A DNA stretch of 64,000 nucleotides from Chloroflexota bacterium (GCA_016208315.1 JACQYF010000075.1:32871-96870); one strand, 5' to 3'; shown: positions 25,988 through 34,543, counted from the stretch's first letter. The notes: generated by a model from the sequence alone, not told the origin. Numbers and translations are program-made.

Positions 25988-25999
25988 ACGGGAGTTTGC

Positions 26000-26929
26000 A
26001 TGAGTCCACACATCAGCGAAGAGGCGCTCAAGCAGCGACTGTCCAATAAGCAGTTAATCGAGTCCGAAGACCACATGACCGACCAATACAAAGAGGATTT
26101 GATTCGCATCCTCACGGTTTCGGCTGACACCGAATTGGTCAGCGCGCCCGCGTACTATTACGCTGCGCGCAAAGCGCCTTCGGTCAACGCGATGATTTCC
26201 GCGCTGGCGATCATTCAGGACGAAATGGGGCACGCGCATATCGGCTATCGTCTGCTCCAGGATTTGGGCGTGGACAAAGACCGCCTGGTTTACGAGCGCG
26301 AGGCGCGGCAGTTCAAGTATCCCTACGCGTTCGACGTGCCGCTTGAATCGTGGGAAGAATTGGTCGTCGCGAACGCGTTCTACGATCGCGCGGGTATCAC
26401 GCTGCTCGGCGACATTTACAAGCATTCCACCTACGGCCCGTGGAAGCGCGCGCTCGTCAAGGTGGACAAGGAAGAAACCTTTCACCTGCGGCACGGCGAG
26501 ATTTGGATGCGCCGCATCGCGCAAGAACCGGGCGGACGCGAGCGCTTGCAGCAGTGCGTTGACTGGATGTTCCTGCTCACCGTCGAATGGTTCGGCTTGC
26601 CGGACGATTTGAAACAGCACACCGGCCAACTTTCCTACGGCATCAAGGCCAGTTCGAACGATACGCTGCGGCAGACCTGGATGAAGACCGCGGTGCCGCT
26701 CTGCGAGGAATTAGGGCTGAACGTTCCCGCGCGCTTGGACGAGGAAACGCAGAAATACGTCGTGACCTGTCCGTTCCCCGCGAGTTTCGATGCGAAGAAC
26801 AAACGCTGGGAACTGGAAAATGGCGCGGTGACGTGGCAAGACGTGATGAAACGCTGGAAGGCACGCGGGCCGATGAACGAGTATTACGTGGAGCGGATAC
26901 AGCGCGGGTTTAGGGAAATGAATGTCTGA
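26000..26929 (+). CDS. paaA: Phenylacetyl-CoA epoxidase subunit A-like protein (PaaA)
   Basis: The 309-residue protein matches the catalytic subunit of the multicomponent ring epoxidase. It is a ferritin-like di-iron protein with carboxylate/histidine ligands in EMGHAHIGYRLLQDLG and EETFHLRHGEIWMRR, and it also contains YEREARQFKYPYAFDVP. The reaction adds one oxygen atom across the aromatic ring of a CoA ester. GGAG lies ahead of ATG 26000. The PaaD-like gene overlaps its end by eight bases. The substrate may be phenylacetyl-CoA or another aryl-CoA; the phenylacetate-CoA ligase-like gene in the window is broken. Confidence 0.85.
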   Translation: MSPHISEEALKQRLSNKQLIESEDHMTDQYKEDLIRILTVSADTELVSAPAYYYAARKAPSVNAMISALAIIQDEMGHAHIGYRLLQDLGVDKDRLVYEREARQFKYPYAFDVPLESWEELVVANAFYDRAGITLLGDIYKHSTYGPWKRALVKVDKEETFHLRHGEIWMRRIAQEPGGRERLQQCVDWMFLLTVEWFGLPDDLKQHTGQLSYGIKASSNDTLRQTWMKTAVPLCEELGLNVPARLDEETQKYVVTCPFPASFDAKNKRWELENGAVTWQDVMKRWKARGPMNEYYVERIQRGFREMNV

Positions 26930-27233
26930 TACACAGAGCATCTGGGCCGCGCTCGCCGAGGTGAACGATCCCGAGTTCCCAATGAGTGTTGTGGATTTGG
27001 GATTGATCTACGGTGTGGCGCGTGAGGGCGATTGCGTGCGCGTCAAGCTGACGTTCACCGCAATGGGCTGCCCGGCGATGGATATGTTACTGGACGATAT
27101 TCGCGCGCGGCTGCTGCAAGAACCGGGCGTGGCCCGAGTGGAAATCGAAATCGTTTGGGATCCGCCGTGGACCAAGTCGCGTCTGAGCGAGCATGGGCGC
27201 GAACTCTTGCAGAGTTGGGGAATCGCCGTATGA
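26922..27233 (+). CDS. PaaD N-terminal domain (MIP18/DUF59 family) as a separate protein
   Basis: The 103-residue protein has the MIP18-type core (VNDPEFPMSVVDLGLIYGVA, then VKLTFTAMGCPAMDML and VEIEIVWDPPWT), as in PaaD, which is needed for maturation of the epoxidase, probably in iron-sulfur delivery. In PaaD of proteobacteria this core is followed by a zinc-binding C-terminal part. Here that part is missing and is found as a separate gene at 28253-28450. It overlaps paaA by eight bases and shares ATGA-type overlap with the next gene, so the four are co-translated. Confidence 0.8.
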   Translation: MSDTQSIWAALAEVNDPEFPMSVVDLGLIYGVAREGDCVRVKLTFTAMGCPAMDMLLDDIRARLLQEPGVARVEIEIVWDPPWTKSRLSEHGRELLQSWGIAV

Positions 27234-27433
27234 CCATGCCAATCAACAACAAAATCTACGAGGTCTTTGCGCGCTTCAAGTACGAGGAGCCATTGCACTA
27301 CGTCGGCAACGTCACCGCGCCCGACGACGATCTCGCCAAAGTCTACGCATTCAACACCTACAACGAATGGGCGTGGATCGAAATGATCGCCGTGCCGCGC
27401 GAAACCGTCGTACATGTGATTGATCCAGCTTAA
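27230..27433 (+). CDS. paaB: Phenylacetyl-CoA epoxidase subunit B-like protein (PaaB), short form
   Basis: This 67-residue protein starts MTMPINNKIYEVFARFKYEE and has PLHYVGNVTAPDDDLAKVYA and YNEWAWIEMIAVPRE, all typical of PaaB. The E. coli protein is about 95 residues, so this one is shorter at the C-terminus. PaaB bridges the PaaA-PaaC core. The start overlaps the preceding stop (ATGA). A perfect 46-bp palindrome follows the stop codon. Confidence 0.8.
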   Translation: MTMPINNKIYEVFARFKYEEPLHYVGNVTAPDDDLAKVYAFNTYNEWAWIEMIAVPRETVVHVIDPA

Positions 27434-27477
27434 GCAGTAAACAGTAATTGGTAATTACCAATTACTGTTTACTGCTT
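27432..27477. repeat. Perfect 46-bp palindrome of AGTAATTGG/GTAAACAG words
   Basis: Positions 27432-27454 and 27455-27477 are exact reverse complements with no loop. It fills almost the whole spacer between paaB and paaC and overlaps the paaB stop. Confidence 0.95.
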
Positions 27478-27488
27478 TGAAAGTCACC

Positions 27489-28250
27489 ATGACACTTGAA
27501 ATCAGCAATCCCAAAGAGTTCGCCGATTCCACCCGCCGCGCGCTCGCCGACTTTATTCTGGCGCTAGCGGATACCAAGCGCTTCTTGGGCATTCGCTACG
27601 CCGAATGGTGCGACGGCGCGCCGACCCTCGAAGCATCGGTCGCCGCGTCGGCGATGGCGCAAGACGAGTTGGGGCATTCCCGCGCGCTCTTGCCGCTGCT
27701 CAAAGAGTTTCCTGAGGTAGACCCCGGCATTCCCGACGAAGCGCCGCGCGAGCTGTATGCGTCCATCGCTTTTCTCGATCAACCTTTCTCGACGTGGCCC
27801 ACGTTTGTCGCGGCGAACGTGCTGATCGGCGGCGCGTTGACAGTCGCGCTGGAAGCCGCGCAGAATTCGTGCTACGTGCCGCTGCGAACGCGCGCGGTTA
27901 AGATTCTGCAAGAGGAACGCTTTCACTGGCTGCACGGCGAGAGTTGGTTCAAACGGCTCGCCGCCAATGCGAAGGAAGGGATTGACCTCGCGAATCGCGT
28001 AGAAGATATTTTGCCCCAGGCGCTGTGTTGGTTTGGTCGTTCCGAAGACGACCGGCTGCTTCACGCAGGCATTCTCGACGCGGATAACGACAATTTGCGG
28101 ACGCGCTTGTTGAATCGCGCCGGCCCTTTGATCGCCAAGAGCCAGGTGGGGCATTTGATGCGGATTGAGGGTGGGCATTGGCAGTACAACGGCGGCTTCC
28201 CGTGGGCGCGGTTTGATGCGGCGACGCGGCGGGTAGAAGCGCGGAAGTGA
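27489..28250 (+). CDS. paaC: Phenylacetyl-CoA epoxidase subunit C-like protein (PaaC)
   Basis: This 253-residue protein is related to PaaA but structural, with the ferritin-like helices LADTKRFLGIRYAEWC, AMAQDELGHSRALLPLL and EERFHWLHGESWFKRL. It pairs with PaaA in the epoxidase core. Its start is ATG 27489; an in-frame TTG at 27477 lies at the end of the palindrome. The stop overlaps the next gene by four bases (GTGA). No PaaE-type reductase is encoded in the window, so electrons must come from elsewhere. Confidence 0.85.
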   Translation: MTLEISNPKEFADSTRRALADFILALADTKRFLGIRYAEWCDGAPTLEASVAASAMAQDELGHSRALLPLLKEFPEVDPGIPDEAPRELYASIAFLDQPFSTWPTFVAANVLIGGALTVALEAAQNSCYVPLRTRAVKILQEERFHWLHGESWFKRLAANAKEGIDLANRVEDILPQALCWFGRSEDDRLLHAGILDADNDNLRTRLLNRAGPLIAKSQVGHLMRIEGGHWQYNGGFPWARFDAATRRVEARK

Positions 28251-28252
28251 GT

Positions 28253-28450
28253 ATGGGAGTGTGGGAGTCTGGGAGTAAGCAGGTAGCGTGCCCGTTCTGT
28301 GATTCGAGCGAGACGGAGATGATTGCGTTGTTTGGACAACAGATGATGACGTCGCAGTATTATTGTCGAAACTGTCGCAGCGTCTTTGAAGCCGTCAAGT
28401 GGGACGACCCCAAGGCAAAAGTGGAAAGCGAAAAGCCAAAAGACGGATGA
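28253..28450 (+). CDS. Zinc-ribbon protein equivalent to the PaaD C-terminal domain
   Basis: The 65-residue protein contains ACPFCDSSETEMIALFG and YYCRNCRSVFEAVKW, a four-Cys zinc ribbon very like the C-terminus of PaaD (CPRC..CRSC pattern). The first residues (MGVWESGSK) are encoded by GGGAGTGT repeat words and are not conserved. GTG 28247 overlaps the paaC stop and may be used instead of ATG 28253. Its end overlaps the CoA-transferase gene by four bases (ATGA). Together with the DUF59 protein it appears to make up a two-piece PaaD. Confidence 0.75.
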   Translation: MGVWESGSKQVACPFCDSSETEMIALFGQQMMTSQYYCRNCRSVFEAVKWDDPKAKVESEKPKDG

Positions 28451-29361
28451 CCAAACTGACCTCAATGCGCGACGCCATCGCGGAATTCGTGCCGGACGGC
28501 TCGAGTGTCGTGATGGGTGCTGCGCTCGAATCGCTCATTCCGTTCGCGGCGGGGCACGAAAGCATTCGGCAGCAAAAACGCGAGCTGACATTGGTCGGTC
28601 CCATTTCGGATATGCTGTTCGATCAGTTGATTGGCGCGGGCTGCGTGAGCAAGGTGATTGCCGCGTGGGTCGGGAACGTCAGCGCGGGCTTGGGACACAA
28701 TTATCGCCGCGCGACGGAGCAGGGGGTTCCGCACCGAGTCGAAATCTGGGACCACAGCAACTTTACGATTTCGCTCGCGCTTCTCGCGGGCGGCTACGGC
28801 GCGCCGTACATTCCGACCTATTCGCTCCTCGGGTCTGATCTGCTCAAGACGAATCCAAGCTTCAAAGAGGCAACTTCGCCTTTTGGCGGCGAAAAGGTCT
28901 TGCTCGTCCCCGCGCTCCAACCCGACGTTGCCATTCTTAACGTCCAACGCTCGGACGCCGACGGCAACGCGCACGCGTGGGGCAATCTCGGCATCAGCGA
29001 AGAAGCCGCGCTCGCGAGCAAACGCGTGATTATCATCGCCGAGGAAATTGTGCCGCGCGAGGTAATCGTGAGCGACCCCAACCGCGTGCTCGCGCCGAGC
29101 TTCAAGGTATGTGCGGTCGTCCACGAGCCGGGCGGCGCGCATCCCTCGCCCGTGCAAGGCCACTACAATCGCGACCACGAATTCTATCACGAATATCATC
29201 GCGAAACGCGGAGCGCGGATGGGAACGATAGGTGGTTGGGTGGTTGGGTGGCTGGCGTGAAGAATCGCGCCGAGTATTTGGGGAAATTGGGCGAGGCGCG
29301 CTGGCGTGGCTTGCAGTTGAAGGAGCACCGGTATGCCGCGCCGGTGGATTACGGATATTAA
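28447..29361 (+). CDS. Family I CoA-transferase, alpha-type subunit (IpdA/GctA-like)
   Basis: This 304-residue protein matches alpha subunits of the glutaconate CoA-transferase/IpdA group: IAEFVPDGSSVVMGAALESL, a Gly-rich SAGLGHNYRRATEQG, and VAILNVQRSDADGNAHAWGN. Members transfer CoA or hydrolyse ring-derived ketones (IpdAB). The likely beta subunit is 5.3 kb downstream (34691). ATG 28447 overlaps the zinc-ribbon gene stop. Near the C-terminus a GGTTGGGTGG array (29227-29262) is translated as RWLGGWVAGV; part of this resembles the native family sequence, so insertion is uncertain. Confidence 0.8.
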   Translation: MTKLTSMRDAIAEFVPDGSSVVMGAALESLIPFAAGHESIRQQKRELTLVGPISDMLFDQLIGAGCVSKVIAAWVGNVSAGLGHNYRRATEQGVPHRVEIWDHSNFTISLALLAGGYGAPYIPTYSLLGSDLLKTNPSFKEATSPFGGEKVLLVPALQPDVAILNVQRSDADGNAHAWGNLGISEEAALASKRVIIIAEEIVPREVIVSDPNRVLAPSFKVCAVVHEPGGAHPSPVQGHYNRDHEFYHEYHRETRSADGNDRWLGGWVAGVKNRAEYLGKLGEARWRGLQLKEHRYAAPVDYGY

Positions 29362-29366
29362 AGAAC

Positions 29367-29723
29367 ATGACCATCGCAACAGCGCAGACAGATGGGCGAC
29401 GTTGGGGAGTGATCGCGTGGCTGCTTTTGACCCAGGCGCTCGCCTTGCTTTCTCTCTTTCCCTGGCTGCTCATCGCGGCCCTTTCCGTTATGGCGTTTGA
29501 CGCCCCGGGCTCCGTAAATCAACCAGAGCCGTGGATATTCGTCGGCATAGTTTGGTCGTATCCAGTGTTCCCCATTCTGTGTGCCCTGATTGCATGGCTT
29601 TTGTTCGTGCTGAGAAAACCGCGAGCATCGCTGATCGTCACTTCGTTACCACTGCTCCCTCCATTGGCGCTGATCGGTCTTTTGATTGTGGGCCAGTTGT
29701 TATTCATTCTGCGAGTGTACTAG
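29367..29723 (+). CDS. Small hypothetical membrane protein
   Basis: This 118-residue protein has three predicted transmembrane helices (WGVIAWLLLTQALALLSLF, FVGIVWSYPVFPILCALIAW and a C-terminal PPLALIGLLIVGQLLFIL). I recognise no family. It starts six bases after the CoA-transferase stop with no clear ribosome binding site, and it ends one base before the aldehyde dehydrogenase start. It may be an unrelated insertion in the catabolic gene run. Confidence 0.55.
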   Translation: MTIATAQTDGRRWGVIAWLLLTQALALLSLFPWLLIAALSVMAFDAPGSVNQPEPWIFVGIVWSYPVFPILCALIAWLLFVLRKPRASLIVTSLPLLPPLALIGLLIVGQLLFILRVY

Positions 29724-29724
29724 T

Positions 29725-31164
29725 ATGGCAAAAATGCTTATTGGCGGCGAACTGGTTACCGCCGAATCCAATGAAGAGTATCCAGTCTACAATCCGGCAA
29801 ATGGCGAATTGGTGGACACCGCGCCCAAAGGCAGCGCGCGGGATGTCGAACGCGCGGTGGACGCGGCGGAACGCGCGTTTCCGAAATGGTGGGCGACGCC
29901 GGGCGCGAAACGCGGCGAACTGGTGGGCGAAGGCGCGCGCAAGATAAAGGAGCACGAGGACGAACTGGCGCGCATTCTGACGATGGAGCAGGGCAAGCCC
30001 ATTCGTGAATCGAAATTGGAGATCAGGCGATTCGTCCACACGCTCGAGCATTACGCCGGACTCGGCAAGAATCTGCGCGGCGGCTACGTGCCGAACCTCG
30101 ACGATGGCAAATACGGCATCATCTTGAAGCGTCCCATCGGCGTCGTCGCGGCGATTGTGCCGTGGAATTTCCCCGTGTCGCTGATGGGGAACAAGATCGG
30201 TCCGGCGCTGGTCGCGGGGAACGCGGTGATCGTGAAACCGGCCAGCACGACGCCGCTTACCGACTTGCGTGTGATTCAGTTGTTGAACGAGGCGGGCCTG
30301 CCGCCCGGCGTGCTGAACATCGTGACGGGACCGGGCGGTTCGGTGGGCGACGCGATCCTCTCCCATCCCAAGATTCGCAAGATCGGCTTTACAGGCGCGA
30401 CGGTAACGGGGCGGCACGTGATGGAGGTCGCCGCGCAAACCATCAAGCGCGTGACGCTCGAACTCGGCGGCAGCGATCCGATGATCGTCTGCGACGACGC
30501 AAACATTGACGAGGCCGCGAGCGCCGCATCGGTTGGCCGCTATTACAATTGCGGTCAAGCGTGTCTCGCGATCAAGCGCGTGTACGTCTTCGACAAGGTT
30601 TACGAAGAGTTTCTCGACAAGCTCGCAGGCAAAGTGAGAAAACTGCGCGTCGGCGATGGGCTGGCGAAAGGGACCATTATCGGTCCGATGCATTCGGCGT
30701 TTCAGCGGCAAGAGGTCGAGGAGCAAGTAGCGGACGCGGTCAAGCTCGGTGGCAAGGTGTTGGTAGGCGGGACACGACCGGAAGAGAAGGAATTGGTAAA
30801 TGGGTATTACTACTTACCAACCCTGATTGTTGATGCGGACCTAAAGTCGCGTGTGGCGCAAGAAGAAGTGTTCGGCCCCGCGCTGCCGGTATGGCGTGTG
30901 CGTGATATGGACCAGGCGATCGCGATGGCGAACGATTCGATCTATGGGCTGGGTTCGTCGGTGTGGACGCGCGACATCAACAAGGCGAATCGCGCCGCGG
31001 AGCAACTGGAAGCGGGCTACACCTGGATCAACTCGCAGGCGATCATTTACGACGAGCTGCCGTTCGGCGGATTCAAGCAGAGCGGAGTCGGCAAGGAGCA
31101 CGGCAGCGAGGCGCTGGATTATTACAGCGAGACGAAAGCGGTGGTCGTGGGGACCGCGGAATAG
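29725..31164 (+). CDS. NAD(P)-dependent aldehyde dehydrogenase (first of two)
   Basis: This 479-residue enzyme has the PWNFP segment, the catalytic glutamate in LELGGSDP and the catalytic cysteine in NCGQACLA, plus the conserved EEVFGPALPVWRV. It oxidises an aldehyde to an acid. Context suggests a semialdehyde formed after ring opening. A second copy (31840-33276) has a near-identical beginning and pattern, implying tandem duplication. The ATG follows the previous gene by one base. Confidence 0.88.
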   Translation: MAKMLIGGELVTAESNEEYPVYNPANGELVDTAPKGSARDVERAVDAAERAFPKWWATPGAKRGELVGEGARKIKEHEDELARILTMEQGKPIRESKLEIRRFVHTLEHYAGLGKNLRGGYVPNLDDGKYGIILKRPIGVVAAIVPWNFPVSLMGNKIGPALVAGNAVIVKPASTTPLTDLRVIQLLNEAGLPPGVLNIVTGPGGSVGDAILSHPKIRKIGFTGATVTGRHVMEVAAQTIKRVTLELGGSDPMIVCDDANIDEAASAASVGRYYNCGQACLAIKRVYVFDKVYEEFLDKLAGKVRKLRVGDGLAKGTIIGPMHSAFQRQEVEEQVADAVKLGGKVLVGGTRPEEKELVNGYYYLPTLIVDADLKSRVAQEEVFGPALPVWRVRDMDQAIAMANDSIYGLGSSVWTRDINKANRAAEQLEAGYTWINSQAIIYDELPFGGFKQSGVGKEHGSEALDYYSETKAVVVGTAE

Positions 31165-31175
31165 GTGGAGAGTAA

Positions 31176-31400
31176 ATGGCGCAACAAATTCTGCTTCAGT
31201 TGGAGTTGCCTTCGGATCTGCAACGATTCACACTGCCCGAGGGCGTGAATCGTAGATTGCAGGAACTGCTGGACAGGCAAGATAATGGGGAAATCCTCTC
31301 GGACGCCGAGCGCTGGGAGGCTGAAGGTCTTGTCAATCTTGCAGAATTCCTCACGCTCTTGCGAATACGTGCGCAGCGGGTTGCCGGAGAAACATCTTGA
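31176..31400 (+). CDS. Small protein partner of HNH nuclease
   Basis: The 74-residue protein has NRRLQELLDRQDNGEILSDA and EGLVNLAEFLTLLRIRAQRV, the pattern of small helical proteins that are regularly encoded directly before an HNH nuclease gene of the type that follows. Its stop overlaps the HNH ATG by one base. The pair may be a toxin-antitoxin-like or mobile module, but no function is established to my knowledge. Confidence 0.6.
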   Translation: MAQQILLQLELPSDLQRFTLPEGVNRRLQELLDRQDNGEILSDAERWEAEGLVNLAEFLTLLRIRAQRVAGETS

Positions 31401-31818
31401 TGCCTGCGCGGTCAATCCCGGACACATTGAGGCAGGCAGTCATTGCAAGGGCAGGGGAGCGGTGTGAGTATTGCGGATTGGCACAGGCGGGCCAAGAAGC
31501 GACTTTCCACATTGACCATGTAGTTCCCGTCACTGCGGGCGGTCAGACTGCTCTCGACAATCTAGCACTCGCGTGTGTTTCATGTTCGCTCCGCAAGGCG
31601 GCGCGTCAATTGGTGCGGGACCCGGCGAGCGGGAAGTCGTCGAGCTATACAATCCTCGGCACTATCCGTGGTCCGAGCATTTTAGGTGGGATGGTCCGTG
31701 TCTGGTAGGCCTTTCCTCGACAGGACGCGCGACAATAGACGCGCTTGCAATGAACCGTCCTATAATTGTCGATATCCGCAGAGAAGAAGTGTTGGTCGGA
31801 CGCCATCCGCATCAATAA
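31400..31818 (+). pseudogene. HNH endonuclease, frameshifted
   Basis: The 5' part encodes a normal HNH fold: RCEYCG, FHIDHVVPVTAGGQTALDNL and ACVSCSLRKA. The expected C-terminus (VVELYNPRHYPWSEHFRWDG, LSSTGRATIDALAMNRP) is found in another frame up to 31818. The two parts join near 31632 in a run reading GCGGGAAGTC. Adding one G there would restore the frame (family members read SGEVVELYNPR). So one base appears lost in a G run, either in the genome or as a sequencing error. As written, the first frame ends at 31708 with an unrelated tail. Confidence 0.75.
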
Positions 31819-31839
31819 CGTTCAGCAAGGAGATTCACG

Positions 31840-33276
31840 ATGGCAAAAATGTTTATCGGCGGCGAGTCCGTCGAATCGGTAAGCAATCAGACGTACGACA
31901 TTCGCAATCCCGCGACGGGCGCACTGGTTGACGTCGCGCAGAAAGGGACGCGTGAGGATGCCCAGCGCGCAATTGACGCCGCGGATGACGCGTTCAAAAA
32001 GTGGCGGCTGACGAGCACGGCCGAGCGCTGCGAGATTCTGTTCAAAGGCATCGAGTCGGTGCGAGCGAATCTGCACGAGCTAGCCGTGCTGCTGTGTAGT
32101 GAGCAGGGCAAGCCGGTCAAGCAAGCCGAAACGGAAATCGAGCATTTCTTGCACGGCATGACATTTTACGCGCGGCTCGGCCCCTCCTATCGCGGCGCAT
32201 ACGTGCCGCTGCCCGATATGACGATGTACGGTATGGTGCTCAAGCAGCCCATGGGCGTGTGCGCGGCGATCTCGCCCTGGAATTTTCCGATCACGTTGAT
32301 GGGCACCAAACTCGGTCCGGCGCTCGTCGCGGGCAACACGGTCGTTCACAAGCCCGCGAGCACGACGCCGCTGACCGCGACGCGCATCGTCGAGCTCTTG
32401 AACGCGGCGGGATTGCCGCCCGGAGTGCTGAATATAGTCACCGGCCCTGGCGGCGTCGTTGGCGAGGAACTGATCTCCAACCCCAAGGTGCGCCGCGTCG
32501 CGTTCACGGGCCAGAGCGATACAGGTCAGCGCGTCGCCGAAATCTCGGGGCGCGGGATGAAGCGCATCACGCTCGAACTCGGCGGGAGCGACCCACTGAT
32601 CATTTGCGACGACGCGGACTTGAAACGCGCCGAGGGTGCGACATGGATCGGGCGATACTTTAATTGCGGGCAAGCGTGTCTGGCGGTCAAGCGGCTGTAC
32701 GTGTTCGACAAGGTCTATGACGAATTTGTGAGCCGGCTGACCGCGCGCGTGCAAAAGTTGAAAGTCGGCCCAGGCGAGCAGGAAGGCGTCTTTATGGGAC
32801 CGATGCACACCGCGGTCCAGCGCGCAGAAGTCGAAGCGCAAGTGGCCGACGCGGTCAACAACGGCGCGCGCGTGCTGGCGGGTGGTTCGCGACCGCAAGG
32901 CGATGGGTTCGACAAGGGCTATTTCCTCAATCCAACTTTGCTTGCCGATGTGCCGGTCAATTCCAAGATGGTCACCGAAGAGGTGTTCGGGCCTGCGCTG
33001 CCTGTTTGGCGCGTTAAGGATTTGGACCAAGCCATCGCGATGGCGAACAACTCGATCTGGGGCTTGGGCGCAAGCATCTTTACGCGCGACCTGACCAAAG
33101 CGCGCTACGCCGCGGAGAACATCCAAGCGGGCAACGTCTGGATCAACTCGCTCCATATCGGCTACGACGAAATGCCGTTCGGCGGCACAAAGATGAGCGG
33201 CGTTGGGCGCGAACACGGGCCGGAAGCGCTCGAGTATTATCTCGAAACGAAAGGTGTTGTGATCGCGACGGGGTAG
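31840..33276 (+). CDS. NAD(P)-dependent aldehyde dehydrogenase (second of two)
   Basis: This 478-residue enzyme has SPWNFPITLMG, LELGGSDPLIICDD and the catalytic cysteine in NCGQACLAVKRLY. Its opening MAKMFIGGESV mirrors MAKMLIGGELV of the first copy, indicating paralogues. AAGGAG lies ahead of the ATG. The two could act on different aldehydes of one pathway. A direct GTACACAG array follows the stop. Confidence 0.88.
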   Translation: MAKMFIGGESVESVSNQTYDIRNPATGALVDVAQKGTREDAQRAIDAADDAFKKWRLTSTAERCEILFKGIESVRANLHELAVLLCSEQGKPVKQAETEIEHFLHGMTFYARLGPSYRGAYVPLPDMTMYGMVLKQPMGVCAAISPWNFPITLMGTKLGPALVAGNTVVHKPASTTPLTATRIVELLNAAGLPPGVLNIVTGPGGVVGEELISNPKVRRVAFTGQSDTGQRVAEISGRGMKRITLELGGSDPLIICDDADLKRAEGATWIGRYFNCGQACLAVKRLYVFDKVYDEFVSRLTARVQKLKVGPGEQEGVFMGPMHTAVQRAEVEAQVADAVNNGARVLAGGSRPQGDGFDKGYFLNPTLLADVPVNSKMVTEEVFGPALPVWRVKDLDQAIAMANNSIWGLGASIFTRDLTKARYAAENIQAGNVWINSLHIGYDEMPFGGTKMSGVGREHGPEALEYYLETKGVVIATG

Positions 33277-33314
33277 GTATACACGTAAACAGGTACACAG
33301 GTAAACAAGTAGCC
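33276..33314. repeat. Direct GTAAACAG/GTACACAG word array
   Basis: Four to five same-direction 8-base words (GTATACAC, GTAAACAG, GTACACAG, GTAAACAA) follow the aldehyde dehydrogenase stop. No inverted arm is seen. Confidence 0.75.
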
Positions 33315-33394
33315 GCAAGAAGCGAGGACGATAGTTACGCAGTTGGGCGATCGGGCAAAGTAGATCGCATCCGTCGTTGATCCGGGAGGGCGCA

Positions 33395-34543
33395 ATGCAG
33401 ATCACTCGATGGTATCTCACAGTTGGGGTGCTAGTCGGTCTCGGCTTAGCGTGCAGTTTGACGCCCCCGCTGATCGCGCCGGCGCTCGATGTGGTAAAAA
33501 GCCAGTCCGAGGTCAACGATTTTGGCGACGCGCCTGATCCAGCTTTCCCCACGCTCCGCGCCAGCAATGGAGCGCGAACTGTAGACCCAACTCGCTTCTG
33601 GCTAGGTACTCTCGAGTCGCGTCCGACGACCGAGGCGGACGCAAACCTCGTGGACCGAGACGAAATGGACGACGGCTTGGTAGAGGCGCTCGTGAACGCG
33701 GGCATGGTCTCTGTTACGTTTCGGGCAGTCAAGAGCAGAGAGGCGGCGGATGGTCTTATCTACTTTAACCTTCTTGCCGATTCAAATGGCGACGGACGCT
33801 GGCAGGATCTCGGCCAAGTCCAAGAGTGGGTGGTGAAGAACCAGAGCATCAATCTCGCCCCGGGCGAGAGTACGCTCATCAAGGTAGAATTCGCCCTTGC
33901 GCAAGGCACCCTGGAAGCGTGGCTCCGGGGGATGCTTGCCGAGCGGCCCGTGAATGACTCGAACTGGACGGGTACGGGTAGCTTTGCGCAGGGCGAAGTT
34001 GAGGACCATCGCATTGGCGGCGGCCGGGGGAATGATTGGAACGTCGAGTGTGACCCCAACCCGCTCGTGTTAAATCACGGTCAAGCCGGAAACATCAATC
34101 TACGCGTGGCAGGCGGGCCGGGCGCGCCGAGTCAATTTCGAGTGGTCTCTGCCGTTGGGTCTGCGGGCTTGCTGGGCGATCCTAACGCGCAAGAGATCGC
34201 CGTGGGACCCATCGGGCCTCCTGCCGGCGCCCCGGGTTTTACCGTGTACGGCGCAGGGCCGCACATCAACGTCACGAGCAAGAACATTGACGAGCCGGTT
34301 CGCACTGTAGAGTACACGATTGACGTCCGACTGGAAGGTTTGGGGCGCGTGGAAACCGAGAGTTGCATTGTGCGCGTGATTTATACAGCCGTCAAAGTAG
34401 CAACGCCGTCGGCGCTTCCAACGACGATCAAGCCGACTCCGCGACTTTCGCTGACAGCCACTCCCAAGCCCATGCTCACGCGCACCGCGACGCCTCAGAC
34501 AAAGACGCCGAGTCTGAGCGCAAGCTCGCCGGACGGCCTATAA
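33395..34543 (+). CDS. Secreted lipoprotein with GEVED-type domain
   Basis: This 382-residue protein has a signal peptide with lipobox GLAC (Cys20). The mature part has NDFGDAPDPAFPTL and a later GEVEDHRIGGG, typical of the GEVED domain seen in bacterial surface proteins. The C-terminus is a Pro/Thr/Ser-rich tail (ATPSALPTTIKPTP and similar), a form common in Chloroflexota extracellular lipoproteins. It is unrelated to aromatic metabolism and sits between parts of a catabolic gene run, so it may be an insertion. GGGAGGG precedes the ATG. Confidence 0.7.
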   Translation: MQITRWYLTVGVLVGLGLACSLTPPLIAPALDVVKSQSEVNDFGDAPDPAFPTLRASNGARTVDPTRFWLGTLESRPTTEADANLVDRDEMDDGLVEALVNAGMVSVTFRAVKSREAADGLIYFNLLADSNGDGRWQDLGQVQEWVVKNQSINLAPGESTLIKVEFALAQGTLEAWLRGMLAERPVNDSNWTGTGSFAQGEVEDHRIGGGRGNDWNVECDPNPLVLNHGQAGNINLRVAGGPGAPSQFRVVSAVGSAGLLGDPNAQEIAVGPIGPPAGAPGFTVYGAGPHINVTSKNIDEPVRTVEYTIDVRLEGLGRVETESCIVRVIYTAVKVATPSALPTTIKPTPRLSLTATPKPMLTRTATPQTKTPSLSASSPDGL

